DNA of 64,000 bases from Actinospineispora eucalypti (GCA_014208095.1 JACHMT010000003.1:868001-932000), one strand, 5' to 3'. Shown: positions 36,501 to 51,500, counted from the first letter of the stretch. Program-made: numbers and translations. The notes: generated from the sequence alone by a model not told the origin.

Positions 36501-39500
36501 CGGGCGAGGCCGCGGGGGTAGTCGATGCCGGACCAGTCCAGGTCGGCCGGGTGCCCGTTGAACCGCAGGGTCCGCAGATCCTCCGCGTAGCCCACGGCCA
36601 CGTGGGCGGCGGTGATCACGTCGCCGTCGTCAGTCCGCATGCCGAGCGCGCTGTACCGCCACGGGTGGCCGGCGAAGCGGTAATCGGGCGTGATCACGGC
36701 GACCATCGAGCGCTGGGCGGTCCGGACCGTCGCCGCGTCCAGCCCGATGCCGGGTAGTGACACCGCCAGCGCCAAGGCCCGGTCACTGTCCATCCAGTAC
36801 CGGTCGTCCTTGCCAGGCATCGCCCGGTGCAGGGTCGCGGACAACCCCACCGGCAGCTCCAGACCGCTCAGGCCGGCCAGGTCGGGGTTGACCAGCAGCT
36901 CGCCCAGCCGTCGGACGCTTTCGCGGTCCGGCGAGGCGGCGATGGCGGCCAACACGGCGAGGTCGAGGTACGCCGTGCGCGTGGTCCGGTCGGTCTCGCG
37001 GCCGTCGACCAGGTCGATCACCGGGTCATCGGTCCAGTGCAGCAGCACGTCCGGGTGGCCGCCGTAGAGCTGCGCGTACCAGGCGTGTCCGGCGATCGCG
37101 ACGACCCGCGCCAGCCCGACCTCGCGCAGTCGCGCCTCGTCGATGCCGAACAGCTCCGCCACCTGGGCCGGGGCCAGCGACACCACGACCGGCGGACGCC
37201 AGCCGTTCGAGTACCGGTCCACCGAATCGGTGGCGGTCTGCCACCCCTGCACCTGTTCCTCGGTGACTCCAGGGGCCGTCGGGCCGGCCAACATCAGTGC
37301 GCGTCCCCGCCCGTCGGCCGTCGCGGCGAGGTGGACCGCGTTCACCCGCTGGGTCACCGTGGCCAGCACGCTCGCGATATCGCGGACCAGGTCCTCGGTG
37401 ACTCCCCCGGCGCGCAGCCGATTCAGCGCGTCGTCGGCGTCCGCGTCGTGGTTGGCGGGTGTGGCGCGCAGTTCGTGGGCGATCACCGCGGCCTTCTGCT
37501 CGTCACTGAGCAGCGGCCACCACATGTCGGACACGTAGATCGTGCGGCTGCCGTCCGCCTCAACCAGGGTGTAGGCGATCAGGTTCGCGGCTACCAGCGC
37601 GCCGGGCACGCCGGGCCGTCGGTCCTGCCGCCGGGCCAGCTCGGCGGCGGAGAACATCTTCAACCTGGGCGGCCCGCGCGCGTCGGCCCAGCCGTGCCCG
37701 TCCAGCTCGACCGCATCCGGCCCGGTCATGCCCCGGAGGTCGGCCTCGACGCCCGGCGCCCAGCGGGACTTCCACAGCCAGGCCAACGGGTGACTGTGCC
37801 CACCGCGCCCGGCGAGCGCCAGGCGCTGCTTGGCGATCTCGTCCCGCGCCGCGAGCAGGCGCTTGCGGATCTCTCCCGCCCGCCCGATGTCGCCCGCCGG
37901 ACGGATCGCCACCAGCGCGTCGTTCACCCAGGAGGCCCACATGGCCAGGTTCGTCAGCATGGCTTTGAGATCGATCGAACGGCCGAGGCGGCCGATGGAG
38001 CGCATCGTCCTGATGGCCACACTCGCGAGGTCTTCGGCTTCGTCCAGCTCTGTGACGACATCGACACTCAGGTCCCGCGCCTCGTGCAGCTTCAGCAGCC
38101 TCTCCCGGCGCAGCTGCGCAATCTCCATCAGCTGGCCCAGGCCGCCGCCCCGATCTTCCAACACCTCGACGGTGTCCTTGAGCTGCCCGATCAGCCCGTC
38201 GACTGCCGCCAGCTGGGCGCCGAACCAACGATCGTCACGATTGGCGCGGTACCACGCCCACACGTCCTGGAGGGCGGAGATCCGCGCCGCTTCCTCCGGG
38301 GTACCGGCCACCGCGCGCAGCGCCTTGCGTTCCTGTGCGTACCAGTCGGCAAGCTGCTTTCCCGTCAGGCCCGAAAGGCGCAGCAACGCGTCGGGCAGGT
38401 TCGCCGCCGACCGCCGGTGCGGCCGACCCAGGGCCGCCTCCGACAGGTTCGCGAACCGCAGGGCCTTGTTCGCCTCATGGAGGACGCGCGCGTGATCCAG
38501 TAGCTCCATCAGGTCCTGGGTGTACCGCTCGTGCATGTCGATGTCGCGCGGGTCGTGGATTCGCACAAGCAGCCAGATGTCCTGCACCAGGCCGAACATC
38601 TGGTCGCGCTTGTCAGTGGACAGCAGGCCGGCGAGCTCGACCATGCGCACGGTCTCGCGCAGCAGGTCCCCGTTCAGCCACCGCTCTCCGCTCCTCGTGA
38701 CCAGCGCGAATATATCGGCCAGGGTGTTCTCGAGGGACTCCCGGTACCCGGTCTGGAAGACCAGCCGCACCCCGGCGTCCCCGTCGGGTGCCAGCCCCAG
38801 CACCTCGTGCTCCCGGACGGGGGCGTCGTCTTCCTCCTCGGCCGTGTACGGCTCGCGCAGCCACAGCGAGCCGAGAGCGGCCCACCTCTCCAGCGGGCCG
38901 AGCCGGTTGACCAGCTGTTCCCGCGTCATGCCCGTGGGGCGTGCACCGAGGTAGTCGAGGTAGCGCAGGGCGGCCAGGGTCAGCTCGGCATGCTCGTCGA
39001 GGTCGGCGATGGGGATCTCGCCGGTGTACCCACCGACCGCGTGCCTGATGATCAGCGCCAGCTGCGCGGGGGTGTACCGCTCCCGCGCGGTTACGGGCAG
39101 GAATATCTGGCCGTCGGCCGCGATGTAGGCGATTTGGTTCTCCGCCACCTCGACGCCACGACCGACGCCCAACTGCCCGTCCAGCAGCTCGGCGTGATGG
39201 GTGGGCGAGATGAGGTGCACGGTCGGTGCGTCGGCGGGCGCTCCCCACCAGTCGTACTCGTGCGGCTCGAGCCACCCAACCCGCTCAGCCAGCGCCACCG
39301 TCGCCCCGACGACCGGACCCGAGGTCGCCGCCTTCTCCATGTCCCAGGCCAGCGAGTGAACACGCCCGTGCCGACCCCCCGGCTGCTGGAGCAGCCAACT
39401 CGGGAACACCATGCTCGCCAGCCCCATTGCCTGGGCCAGCCCCATTGCCTGGGCCAGGGAGGGTCCGAGGAGCACGCCGATGGCGGCCCCGATGGCCAGG

Positions 39501-42500
39501 TAGCGGATCAGCCGGATGATCGTGCGGAGCTGATCTCCCGGCCACGCCCTCGCGCCCAACCACGTCAACACGAACGCCACGGGAAGCACCACCACGGACG
39601 TGGGAGCCACCGACGCGAGCCATGCCGCGAGCATTGCCCCGTTGACCGCGGCCCCAACGGCCAGGAGCAGCAACCTCCTGGTACCGACGCCAGCGCCGGT
39701 ACCGCCGTCCGTCACCCGCCGCCAACCCGGCCAGATCCGCTGTTTGCCCCGGAGCGGCTGGTGGGCCAGGCGCGACCCGGTGGCCGGCTTGATCGCGTCG
39801 GGGTGGCCGGCGATGTCGATGTCGATCAGCTCGCCGTTCCGGGTGATCCACGCCATCGACTCGTCCGCGGCCACGTGCAGCTTCAACCCATGGCGGTACG
39901 CCTTCGAAGAGTGCGGGCCGCGCAGCCGCTCGGCGATAAGCTGGTACGGCGTCAGGCCCAATGCCTCGGCCAGCGGCCGGACCTCTTCGGCCAGCTGGAC
40001 GACCGCGTTCTGGAGCGGGTCCAGCCCGACAGCCCGGTCCGCGCCAAGACGGGTGCCGACGATGTAGTACGCACGAGACTCGTCGGGCAGCGCGAGCCGT
40101 AGCTTGCGCACCCCGTCCTCGGTCACCCGCTCGAACCCGGCCTTCTCCGGATCGGTGAGCACCTCATGGGGCAGCAGGTCGCGGGCCATCCGCAGCTGGT
40201 CGGCCAGCTGATGATCGAGCTCCCGGTCGGCCAGCGCGCCCTGTTGCCGCAGCTCGGCAAGGCGCTCCAACCACGACGCATCCAACAGGCCGTAGCGGGC
40301 CAGGATCGCCTGCTCCCGCTGGAGATCCTCGGTCATGCCGCCTCGCCGGTAGAGCTCATCGAGCACCTTGAGTACAGGCACGGTCACCACGAACTGGACC
40401 ACGTCGAGCAAGCGGGACAGCGCGTACTTCAGCACCACGATCGCCACGCCGGCGCCGATGACCAAGCCCGAGCCCCAGGATGCCCACCCGGTCAGCCAGC
40501 TCGGCATACCGGCCACCGCGCCGAGCAGCGGCATGGTCAGGTAGCCCGTGTCCGTTTCGTCGTCCCACTCCGCGCCGAAGCCGGGGAATGCCTTGCGGAA
40601 CATGTCATGGATCCGGGCCAGGGCTTGCTCCTTGGACGCCGCCCTGGCCTCCCTGGCCGCCGCGATAGCTGCCCGGGTCCCGTCCAGCCGAGCCGCCGTC
40701 GCATCGGCGTTCGCGCGCAGCTCGTCGAACTCCGGTCCCTCGGCGAACCGAGCCAGCAGCGGCGGGACGGCGGCCAGGGCGGCGTCCGCCGCATCGAGTT
40801 CGTGCCCGAGTGCGTGCCAGTAGTCCGCGACCTGAGTTTCGGCGCGCTCGGCCCAGGCATTGATCAGCCGCAGTCGCCCGGTGACCTCGTGCCGGACCCG
40901 CGCGGCCGGGTCTCTGAACAACCCGATGCCGAGCCCGGCGAAGATAGCAACCACCCACCCTTCGATGGCGAAGGCGCGCTCGGTGCCCAGTTCGCCGCGC
41001 GCCAGGATGGCGCCGAGCTCGCCGGTGGCGGGGTCGAACAACGGCGCTCCCGCATCCCTGGGATCGGCGGGCAGGTCGGCGAGGACTTCCGCGCCGGTCT
41101 CAAGCACGGCGCCGTAGCTGTGCCCCCATCCGCCGTCGTGGCCGGCGAGCAACAGCCGGTCCGACGTGGTGAGGGCGTCCCCGCGGAACCGTACCGGCGG
41201 TTTGTGCAGCCCGGGGACGTGTAGCAGGACGAGGTTGAGCCACGGCTGGGACGACATGGTGTCCTGTTGCAGGGCGACGACGTTCGCGATCTCCTTCGCT
41301 AGCGGCCCGAACACCGGCGTCGGCACGAAGACCGCGTCGTCCACCGGCAGCACGTTGTCGACCAGGAGATCAGCGGCGTCTGCCCCCCGGGCGATGTGTG
41401 CGTGGGCCACCACAAACTTGTCCGCGACCACGACCCCGTTGACCGCCATGCCCGAAGCGGTGGTGACCCGGACAGCCGAGGCCAGCGATTCGGTGAGCGC
41501 CTCGGCCATGGCGGGATCCGGCACCCGGTCGCCCGTGTCACCGAAGGTGAGCCGATCCAGGTCGCCGCGCCACAGAGACAGCAGCAGGCTCCGATCCTCG
41601 CCCAGCGGGGCGGCGTACACCCGCAGGTCGTCCATCGCGAACACTTCCCCGCCGTGCCGCCATGCCTCGGCGACCAGCTCGAAGAGCCCTTGCTCACCGG
41701 CCGGGTAGACCCGCGACCAGCGGTAGATGGTGGCGGCGAGATCCTGGCCGGATGCGCCGATGGTGAGCCTCCCGGCCGGCCCGTCGAGCTCCAGTACGGC
41801 CCGGGTGCCGGTCCACCCGAAGCGGAGCGCGGCGGACCGGGGGTCGTGCCCGGACACGGCCATCACGAAGGCGAGCGCGGCGTCAATGACCTGCTGTTGC
41901 TGGGGCAGCAGCTCACCCGAGGTGGTTTCCAGCTCGACCAACAGCTGCTCGAGCTCGTGGTAGCTCAGGACCGCCTTGTCCAACGCCTCCGACCGGCGCT
42001 CGTCGTCGGTGGCGCGCGCCGCATCGGCCAGGAAACCGGCAAACCAGTTGCGCTCGGTGTCGAAAAGCTCGATCAGCCGCTCCGGGCCGTCTCCCGAAGT
42101 GTTCCGCCGCCGTTCCACAAAGGTGGGCCACGCGGCGGTCATCATCACGCCCGTCCCGGCGACCCCGGCCGCGACCAGGGAGAGCGCCAGGAAGACGCCG
42201 ATGGTCGCCCCGCCGAATACGTGGAGGACCACCTGGACAATCGGTTGCGGCCGGTTGCTCGGCACCGCCCCGTCGGTGGGGCCACGGGCCGCCAGCCGCT
42301 GCCAGATCAGCAACCCGACCCGGACCGCCGCCGCGACGGCGCCGGTCCACCAGAGCGCCTCCGACCCGAGCCAGCCACCCACCGCGAAACCGGCGAACAC
42401 GCCAACCCCGGCACCGATCCGCGGCACCCACGGGTTGATCCGCGCGCCGGCACGCGGCGAGAGCTCCTCAGCCGCGCCGCCCGGAACCTCCGAAAGATCC

Positions 42501-45500
42501 GGCTCCGTCAGGGCGCGCACGGTGTCCGAGCCGTGTTCGATCAGGGCGGCCATCAGTTCCGGCAGGTCGGGTGTCCAGTCGACGCGCATCCGCATCGACT
42601 TGAGCCAGAGCTCGAGCTCGTCGACCAGCGGGTCCAAGCCTTTGGTGAACGCCGCCATGCCGGGCTCCTGAGCCTTGGTGACGGCCACCCGGTAGTCGTT
42701 CAGCTCATCCCGGACCGCCGCGGCCTCGAGGAACGCGTCGTTGATTTCCTCGGCGAGCAGGCCGGCCGCCCTGCCCAACCGGTGCACGGCCAGCCGAAGC
42801 ACCCGATCGGCCCGGCCCAACACGCCAACACCGAGGACACCGGGCTGGACCAGGCTCAGCCATTGATCGTGCTGGTGCTCGGCCGCCGCCGCCACGATCC
42901 GCGCCCGGTCCCCGTCGTCCGGCTCCGCCCGCGCCGCCGCCGCGCGCAGCGCACCAATCGCCTCGGCCAGGGCGGCAAGCAGGCCAACGGCTACGTGCTC
43001 CTGGGCCTTGGTGCGCCGCGTACCCACCGGCGTCGGGTTCACGAACTGGTTGGCCGCATGAATGGCGTTGAGCGTGAGCTCGTCGACCCGGTTGATGAGC
43101 TGGCCCACAGCCGGCCCGGAGTGTTCCGAGGGAGTGGTGGTGACGGCTTCGATCACGGTCGGCACCGCTTGCGCGCGCGACAACGACCACTCGAGATTCA
43201 GCGCGATCATGCCCGAGGCGATGCGCAGCGTGCCCGCCTCGGTCGATCCCGCCGCCCAACCGCCTTCCTCATTGAGCTTGGCAACCGTGGACTTCAGGGC
43301 TTGGAAGTTGTCATCGATCACGCGGAGGGACGTCTCGTCCAGCCCTCGGGAGCGAAGGTTGGCGTGGACCACGGTGAGGTCGATCATGGCGTGGTTTGCC
43401 AACTTTCTCGCAATCGGGTGCCCTTCCCCGCTCTCGAGGTAGTTGGCGGCGCGGCTGAAGACGGCGGCGATGCGGTCGGCGGCGATCTGGATGTCGTCGT
43501 CGGACCTGGCGGCGGGCGCCTCGGTCGTTGCTGCCTCGCCCGGCGGGCCGGTGACCCGGGTCAGCAACCAGCGGAGGAACTTGCCTGCGGAGCTGCGCAA
43601 CTCGGATACCAGCAGGATGACCACCAGCACGGCGGTGAGCGTGACCATGACGGCCGCCATGGGGTTGGTGGGCATCAGGCTGTGGAGCCAGTCGCTCGCC
43701 GCGGGCGCCCCGCCGACCAACACCCCCCAGTTGTTGTGCCGCGTTGCGCCCCCGGTGAGCGCTCGGCGCTGCTCGGCGATCACTCGCTGCAGTGAGCGGA
43801 GGTATCCGCGGATCTGCACCGCCCACCCGATCTGGCCCGCTGGTTCGATGCTTGCCAGGGCCTCGTCCGCTCGGCGGTCCCAGGTGGCCAGCGTGGTCAG
43901 GGCCTCGAAGAGGTCTATCGAGCCGCCGCCGAGCTTCATGAAGCCCAATTCCGTGAGGCCGTCGAACGCGAGCCGTTCGGCCTTGGCCAGCGGCTCCTTG
44001 ATCTCGGCGCTCAGCTCACGCGCCTCAAGCAACCGCTGCGCGCGCTCCTCGTGCAACCGGAAGATCTCGAGCAGGTGGTCGTCCCGGCCCAACACGTCGA
44101 TCGCATCGCCGATTCGCTTGTCCAAGCCCTCGATGGCCTCCATCTGGATGCTGACCGGCCACCGGCCATGCGGACTCCGCACCGCCGACGAGAGCGTCTC
44201 GAACAAATGTTCCCGATGGGCTTCGTGGATGTTTCGGAGCCTGCTCAGCCTCTCGCGCAACAGCCGGTTGGTCCGCTCGTGCGCGTCGAGGTCGCTTGGG
44301 TTGTGCTCGCGCACCAGCAGCCAGAACGCCCGCACCCGCTTCAACATCTCGTCGTGTGTGTCACGGGACAACAGGTCGGCGAGTGCGACCATGCGCACCG
44401 TCTCGCGCACCAGGTCCCCGTTCAGCCACCGCTCCCCGGAGCTGGTGACCAGCGAGATCATGTCGGCCAGGGTGTCTCGGACCGACTGTGGGTACCCGTC
44501 GTTCTGGAAGACCAGGTCTACCTCGTGCTCCTCGCCGGCCAGCAAGCCCAGCACATGGCGTTCCCGCACGCGGGCCGGCTTCGCCGCCTCCCCCGAGTCC
44601 GGCTTGCGCATCTCCAGCCCGCCGACCGCGTCCAAATCCTCCAGTATCCCGAGCCGGCCGGCCAGGTCTTCCCACGTCATGCCCTCGGACAGGTTGCCGA
44701 GGTAGTCGAGGTAGCGCAGTGCGTTCAGGGTCCATTCGGCGTGCGCGTCGTGGTCGGTGATCTCGCCGGTGTAGACGCCCCACTCGTGGTTGATGATCAG
44801 TGCCAGCTGTGCGGTGTTGTATCGCTTCCGCGCGGTGCCGGGCAGGAAGATCCGTCCGTCGTCGGCGGTGTAGGCCCTCAGGCGCTCGACCACCCGGACG
44901 CCGACACCGGCACCCAACCGCACATCCAGCAGCGTGGCGTGATGGGCGGCGTCGTAGAGGATCACGGTCGGCGCGTCCCTGGCCGCCTCCGACCAGTTGT
45001 GCTCGCGCGGCTCGAGTTTGCCGGTCCGTCGCGCCCGCCGCACGGTCGCATCGATGGCCGGCTCCCAGCCTTCCTCCAAGTCCGAAGCCAGCGGGTGTGC
45101 CCGGCCGCGCCGGTCCACCTTCGCCGAAGTCACCAGGCTTGCGATCCCCGTCACCACGGCCTTCAACCCGGCGGCCGTGTTCACGGCGAACAACGGATCC
45201 AACCCGAGCAACCCGGCCAGTACGGCCGCGCCCACGGCGCCCAGCGCGATCGCGGCGTAGAGCCGGTCGTCGGTCAGCAACCACTGCAGCCCGGCGATCG
45301 CGGTGACGGCAAGTATCCCGCGGTGATGGCCCAGCACCCGGGACACCCACTCCCAGACCGAGGCCAGGAACCCGAGCCAGGACCGCGCAGCCAGCAACAC
45401 AACGGCCACCACGAGCACCGCGGCGAGGACCACCCGGACCGGAGTGGGCAGGTCCGTCCCCATCGGCAGGAACAGCACGAGCCGGGACAGCCGATCCAGT

Positions 45501-48500
45501 CCGCGCTCGGTCTCCGGGAAGGTGATCCCCCGCTGTGCCCACCCGCGGTGGGCGAGCCGCAGCAGCTCGGGTTCGAGCGCACCCAGCTCCTGGTCGTGGT
45601 AGTCGGCGAGGACGTTCAACTCTCGGCCGACCACCGCACCGTTCTCCAGGACCTCGACCACGGCCTGGCCGGCGACCAGCACCGGCTGGCCGCGAGCGTT
45701 GATGGCCTGGAACGCACCCTCGCGGGAGAAGTGGATCGGCAAGGTGCCGTCGGCGAGCAGGTTCCAGGTCAGTTCGTACCGCCCGGGCCGGCGGCCGACC
45801 AGGTCGATGAGGTCCGCCGGACCATTGAGCGCGGTGACGGTGATGCCTCGCACGGCCAGGTCTTGGCCGAGTCGCTCGGGGTACATGTTCCCGTGGCCGG
45901 CGGCCCGCGCGATGGCTTGCGCGTAGTCCGGGTCGGTCAGCGGCTCCAGCTCGCGTCCGGTGAACAGGCTGATGAGGTCTATCCGGTAGTCGCGGATCAG
46001 GTCAAGCCACTCCGCCCAGGTGGAGAAGAGCATGCCCAGGTGGAGGTTGGCGGCACGCTGATCGCTGAGGGTGGTGAGCGCGTCGGGAGCGGCCACGGTG
46101 ACCTGCGTGGCCGCGACGAAGTCACGCGAGGTCACCCAGGACCCGGCGAGGGCCTCCTGACCACGCACCGCCCGGATCGCCAGAGCAGCCGCCACCTGTG
46201 ACTCGGCCGGGCTCAGCCCGAGCCAGGGGGCGAACACCGTCTCGACCAGCACCGCGACCACCCCGGCCAGGTCGCGGACGTACACCCGAAGCGTGTCACC
46301 GTCCCGGTGGTAGCCCGCCAGCGCCGCCACCTTCAGCACCGGGTCCAGCGGCGGCGTGGACAACAGGCGGAACGACAGGTCGGGCATCGGACCGGTTCGG
46401 CCGAACTCGGCGAGCTGGTTGATGGTGCCTCGGCTCAGCTCTCCGCCCAGCAGGCGCTCGATGCTGGCATCCACCCATAGCCGGAACAACCTGACCAAAT
46501 CGTCGTGATCGCCCGGCACGGGTGGATCCTCGTCCCAGGCGTCCTGCTGGTCAGCTAGCGCCTCGCTCTCTTCATGGGTCAGTTCCCGGCCGTCCAACTC
46601 CACGTCGGCCGGCGACAGCTCGGGCCTGATCAACGCCAGCGGCGCGACGATCCCCCGCTGGGGGACGTTGGTCGTCTCGCTGGTCGGTCGCGCCTGCCGC
46701 GCGCCACCCTTGCCGGTGGCCCGGTTCCGCTGGGCCTCCAGGGTCTCGCCGGTGATCCTGCCGAGGTGCTGGATCTCCCCCAGCCTGGTCACCAACCAGC
46801 CGCTTTCGTTGACGCCCAGGCCGGCCTCGCGGATCAGGTGATACAGCAGGCCGGCGTCGGCGGCGACCAGATCGCGCAGCACGGTGGGGCTGAGCTCCTC
46901 GCCCGATCGGAGGAATGCCTGCACCAGGGGCGGGAGAGTGGTGAGCTCCATCGCCGCGTCGCCGGGGGCGGAGCGTTCCTGGCCGAACAGCCACGGCCGA
47001 ACCACCCCGTCGGCCCGGCGACTGCCCGGGACGTTCATCGGGTCCGGATTCAGGTGCAGCAGGATGTAGGTAAGGGCCACCAGCCGCTGCACGTCCTCAC
47101 GCTGGAGGGCGCTGAGCGGGAAGACCCGGGGGTCAGGGAGGTAGCGCTGTGCCGCGCCGAGTCCGTTCGGCCCATGCCAAAGGATGGTCGGCGGGACCAG
47201 GTGTGGCCAGCCGATGACCTTGACGAGCAGGTACGCCACGATCTCCCGAACGGATCTCCCATCCGCCCACGGCGTGTTCTCCGGGTTCGGCATGGTGACC
47301 GCCACCGGACGGCCGTCGATGTCCACGCGTGACTCGCCGCCGTGGCCGTGCGGCATCTCGCGCAGCCGCGGGTTGCCGGTGGCCAGCTCGGCGCGCAGTT
47401 GCTCCTCGGCCGGGTCCGTCCCTGTGGTCCCGGGCCGGAGGGCCGCCGGGGTCTCGATGCGCAGCACTGCCCGGTTGAGCACCAGGTACCGGCTGTCGAA
47501 GGGGCTGCGGAACTCGAGGGCGTCGATGCCGCGCAGCGCCGCCCACACGCCGAGGTCCCGCAGCGGCGTGGCCAGCTGAGGCATCTCGAGCTGGAGTGCT
47601 CGTTCGATGTCGTCCTGTTGCGCGCGCCGCGCCCACTCGAACCGGACCACGTTCGCGCCCGGCGCCAGCAGCCAGCCCTCGAGCGGCCGCACACCAGCGT
47701 CCATCCCCTCGGCCGCGTCGCCCTGTCTGTCGCTGAACCCATATCCGCTGCCACCCCACGCGGCGACCTTGCCGGGGAACGGCCGGGCGGTGAGCATCGC
47801 CTCCACCATGGCGGCGGTGCCGGCGCCCGGGACGCCGTAGAACACCCGGGCGCCGCCGGTGGGCCGCGCCTCGGTCGGATCGATCAGCCTCGCCGGGCCG
47901 GCCATGCCCTGGGCGCGCAAGATCTCCCCCAGCGTGAGCCGCGGTGTCTCGCCGGTCATCTCGGCCAGCCGGTGCCCCCAGTCCCACACCCGCTGGCGGC
48001 GCTGCCCAGCCGGCGCCATCAGCTCGGACGCCGGTGGCAGCGATGGCAGCGTCGGCCGGACCGGCCGCCGGTGGCTCGGCACCCTGGCGTCGGCCAGCTC
48101 CGCCAGCTTGTGGTCGGCCAACAGCGACACGAGATTCGCGTCCAGCGCGCCGGAACGCAGCATCACCAGCGCGCGAGTGTCGATGAACAACCGATACCCG
48201 GCCGGGTCGGCGTACACCGGCTCGCCCACCAGCTCGAACAGGCCGTCGATCGCCCGGCCCTCGACCAGTTCCGCGTCCCACAGCTGCTCGATCGGCCGGT
48301 CGAGCAGCGCGGCCACCTCGAAGGTCTCCAGTGACTCCCGTGCGGCCGTGAAGTCCAGCAGCGTGGCGATGACGTCGACCAAGGCGGGGTCCACGCCGAG
48401 CCGCCGCAGCTCGGCCAGGGTGTCGGCGGTGTCCGCGGCGTGGTCGACGACCGTTCCGTGCCGGTGTGCCCGAACCTCATGCGCGAGCGCCACACCGCGC

Positions 48501-51500
48501 TGCTCGGGGGTCAGCCGGTTCCACCAGGCGTCGAGTACCAGCACCCGCCCGGTCCTGGTGGTGTGCGCCATGGTGCTCGCGATCGCCCGGTGGGCGTCAC
48601 GGGCGGTCAACCCATGTACGTTCCGCGCCAGTTCGAAGAGCTCCTCGGCCGAGGCCAGCCAAACGTCGCCGGGCCGGGCCAGGTTCAGGTCCGAGGGCCA
48701 GGTGTACTCCCCGGCCTCGATCTTCCGCCCCAGCGTCACCTCGCTTGCGGCCCGCTCGATCGGCGCTTCCGAGGCCGGATCGGCGTGCCAGGTGAGGTTG
48801 CCGGCATGGCCGTACGGGCTTGCTCCGCGGTCATCGCGTACGAAGGCGGCCAGCATGGTCAGCGCACCGAATCCGACGCTGTAGATGACGTCGAGGGCGT
48901 CGGCCACGCTGGGCGGGGCGGCTTTGTTGCGGAACTGCTCGATGATCGGCTGGATGAGCCACTGGGTCTCGCTGATCGTGTTGATCAGAGCGGTCACCAG
49001 GAGCGCAACGGGGAACCACCAGAGGTAGAAGCCGCGCAGCCGCGTGCCGGTGAGGTACTCCCGGCCGGTCCGGCGCTTCTCGATCTTGCCCTTGAGCCAC
49101 GCCGCGGCCAGCGCGACCAGGGCGCCGCCCAGGAGGTTCCCTACGTGGTTGAACAGATCGAACGGTCTCGGTCCCAGGTTGCGCAGGCCCGGCGAGACCA
49201 GTAGCCGAAGCGCGAGCGCGCCGAACAGGATCCAGATGAGCGATCTGGCGTCGAGCGTGTAGCGTTCGCCGTCCCGAATCGAACGCAGCTTTGCACGGTA
49301 CAGCCAGCCCAGCCCGCCCACACCGATGATCACGCCGGCCATGTACAGCGCAACCCTGCCCCAGTCGACGACCAGCGCACCCGCTTGGACCGGTGGCGTG
49401 CCGTCGACGAGCGGCGCGCCGTAGGCGGTAGCCGCGGCCGCCAGCAACCCGCCGGCGGTCAGCCCGAGCACGGTCACCGCGCGAGCCACCTGCCGGCCGA
49501 AGCCCGCCCGGACCCGCCCCGGTTGCTCGGGGTTCAGCTGCTTGCGCGACAAGGTGTCGCCGAGGCCGGTCGGTCTCGCTGGCGCGACCGTGCCGGCGGG
49601 TTCGTCCACGGTCAGCCCGGCGGCGTGCGCGGCCAGGATGACGACCTTGGCCGAGGCGCCCAGCCACTGAACCAGCTGGTCAACTGTGGTCGTCCCAGGG
49701 TAGGCGTGGTGCGTCCGCGCGGTCACCCACGGCTCGAGCCGCTCGGCTTCGCGCATCCGCGCCGAGGTCTGGCTCGGCGTCTCGAAGGTGGCGGATACCG
49801 CCTCGAGGTACCGACGCGACGGCGGCGCCAACACGCCGAGCAACCGCCACAGCCACGGCGGCGCCCGCTGCTGGATCAGCGACCACGACCACATCACCCG
49901 CAGCGCCGCGACCAGCGCCACTCCGAGGACCAGCACCCCGGGGATCTGGGCGGCGTTCGCCCCGTTGGTGAACAGCAGCAGCTCCAGGGAGAGCTCGACC
50001 GCCACGGCCGCGATGCCGAACAGCCCCGCGCGCCACGCGTTCGGCAACGGCAGCGCCCAGTTGCCGAGCACCGACCGCAGCTCGGCGGCGATACCGGTGA
50101 TCTGGCTCCACAGGCTGGCCGTGGTCGGGCCGCGCTTGCGGAGGTAGCCCAGCACGAACGCGGTCACCCCGGCCAGCACGGCACCGCTGATGATGGTGGC
50201 GGTCGGGCTGGCCAACCACATCAACCCGCCGGCGACGACGATCATCGCGCCGTCGTCGAGCACGGTGGTGATCCGTGGCCCGCGCATCCGATGCGCCAGG
50301 TTGCGGATCTCCTTGATGAACGAGTTGACCGCCTGGTAGCCGATGTCGACCGCCATCGAGGCGATGGTGATCAGCACCGCACCCTTCAGCCAGTGGCCGG
50401 CCAGCGCATCACCCAGGAATCCCTTGCCGCCGGCGCGCTCGGGCAGCGACAGCCGGGTGAGCCACGACCAGTGGCCGAGGTCGAACAGCCCGATGGTAAG
50501 GAACCGGCCCCACCGGCGAGGCAGGCTGTTCACCGTCGGGTCCAGGGCATCCCGGTCGCCGGCGGCCAGCCGGGGCAGCTTGCCGGCGAAGATGAACCCG
50601 ACGTGCGCCGCCGCGAACGCGATCGACTCCCAGAACACCCACGCGGTCATCTCCCCGACCGGCACGTTCGCGTGCAGGGACAGCACGAACGTCGCCGTGT
50701 ACCCGCCGTACAGGCTCAGGTACAGCCAGCGGGTGTTCTCGATCCGCTCCGGCAGATTCCCGGGCAGCGCCCCGCGCAGCACGGAGAACACGCCGCGCAG
50801 CAGCATCCCCATCGCCGAGGCGAGCGGAAGCACCAGCCCCCACACCGGTCCCGCCGCGATCGCCAGTGCCGCCGAGAGGCTGCCCACCAGCCACACCGCG
50901 CCGCGCACACGGTGCGCCACCGTATTCGCGCCGGCGGTAGTGATGGTCAGCGCACCGCCGATCACCAGGTTGCCCGCGATGATCCCGGCGGTGAGCGCCG
51001 AGCCGGTGAGCGCGAGGCCGGCCGTGTAGCCGGTGTAACCGGCGATGCCGAGCAGCAGCACCGCGAAACCCCGCTCCAGGACCGGCAGCGGGAGTTTCGC
51101 CTTGATCTGCTTGCCGATCAGGCCGGCGATGACCGCGGCGGCGGCGAACGGCCCGATTACGCCCCAGTCCAGTGCGCCCAGCTGATCGAATCGACTGGTC
51201 AGGCCGCCGAGGGCGTTGATCGCGGTGACCATGACGACGGTGTCACCGGCCGCCTTGAAGTCCATGATCCTGGCGAGCACCAACGCCGGGATGATCATGA
51301 ACGCGCCGCCGACGCCGAGCATGCCGGTGAGCAGCCCGGCGACGGTGCCGATGAGCACGATCCGCGCCAGGCGGGTCTTGCCGGTGACCAGCGCCAAGTC
51401 GGTGGACCGTTTGGCGCCGGCCCAGGTCTTGACCGCCGCCCAGCCCATCAGCACGGCAAGCGCCAGCTGCGGGCCGTAGGCGTTAACGTTGGTGGCGAGC

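Noticed and set aside
41090..41130. GHSYG as an alpha/beta-hydrolase nucleophile elbow
   Set aside because: It lies inside a segment ordered like a trypsin fold, next to the GGWG string, and no other hydrolase elements are present.
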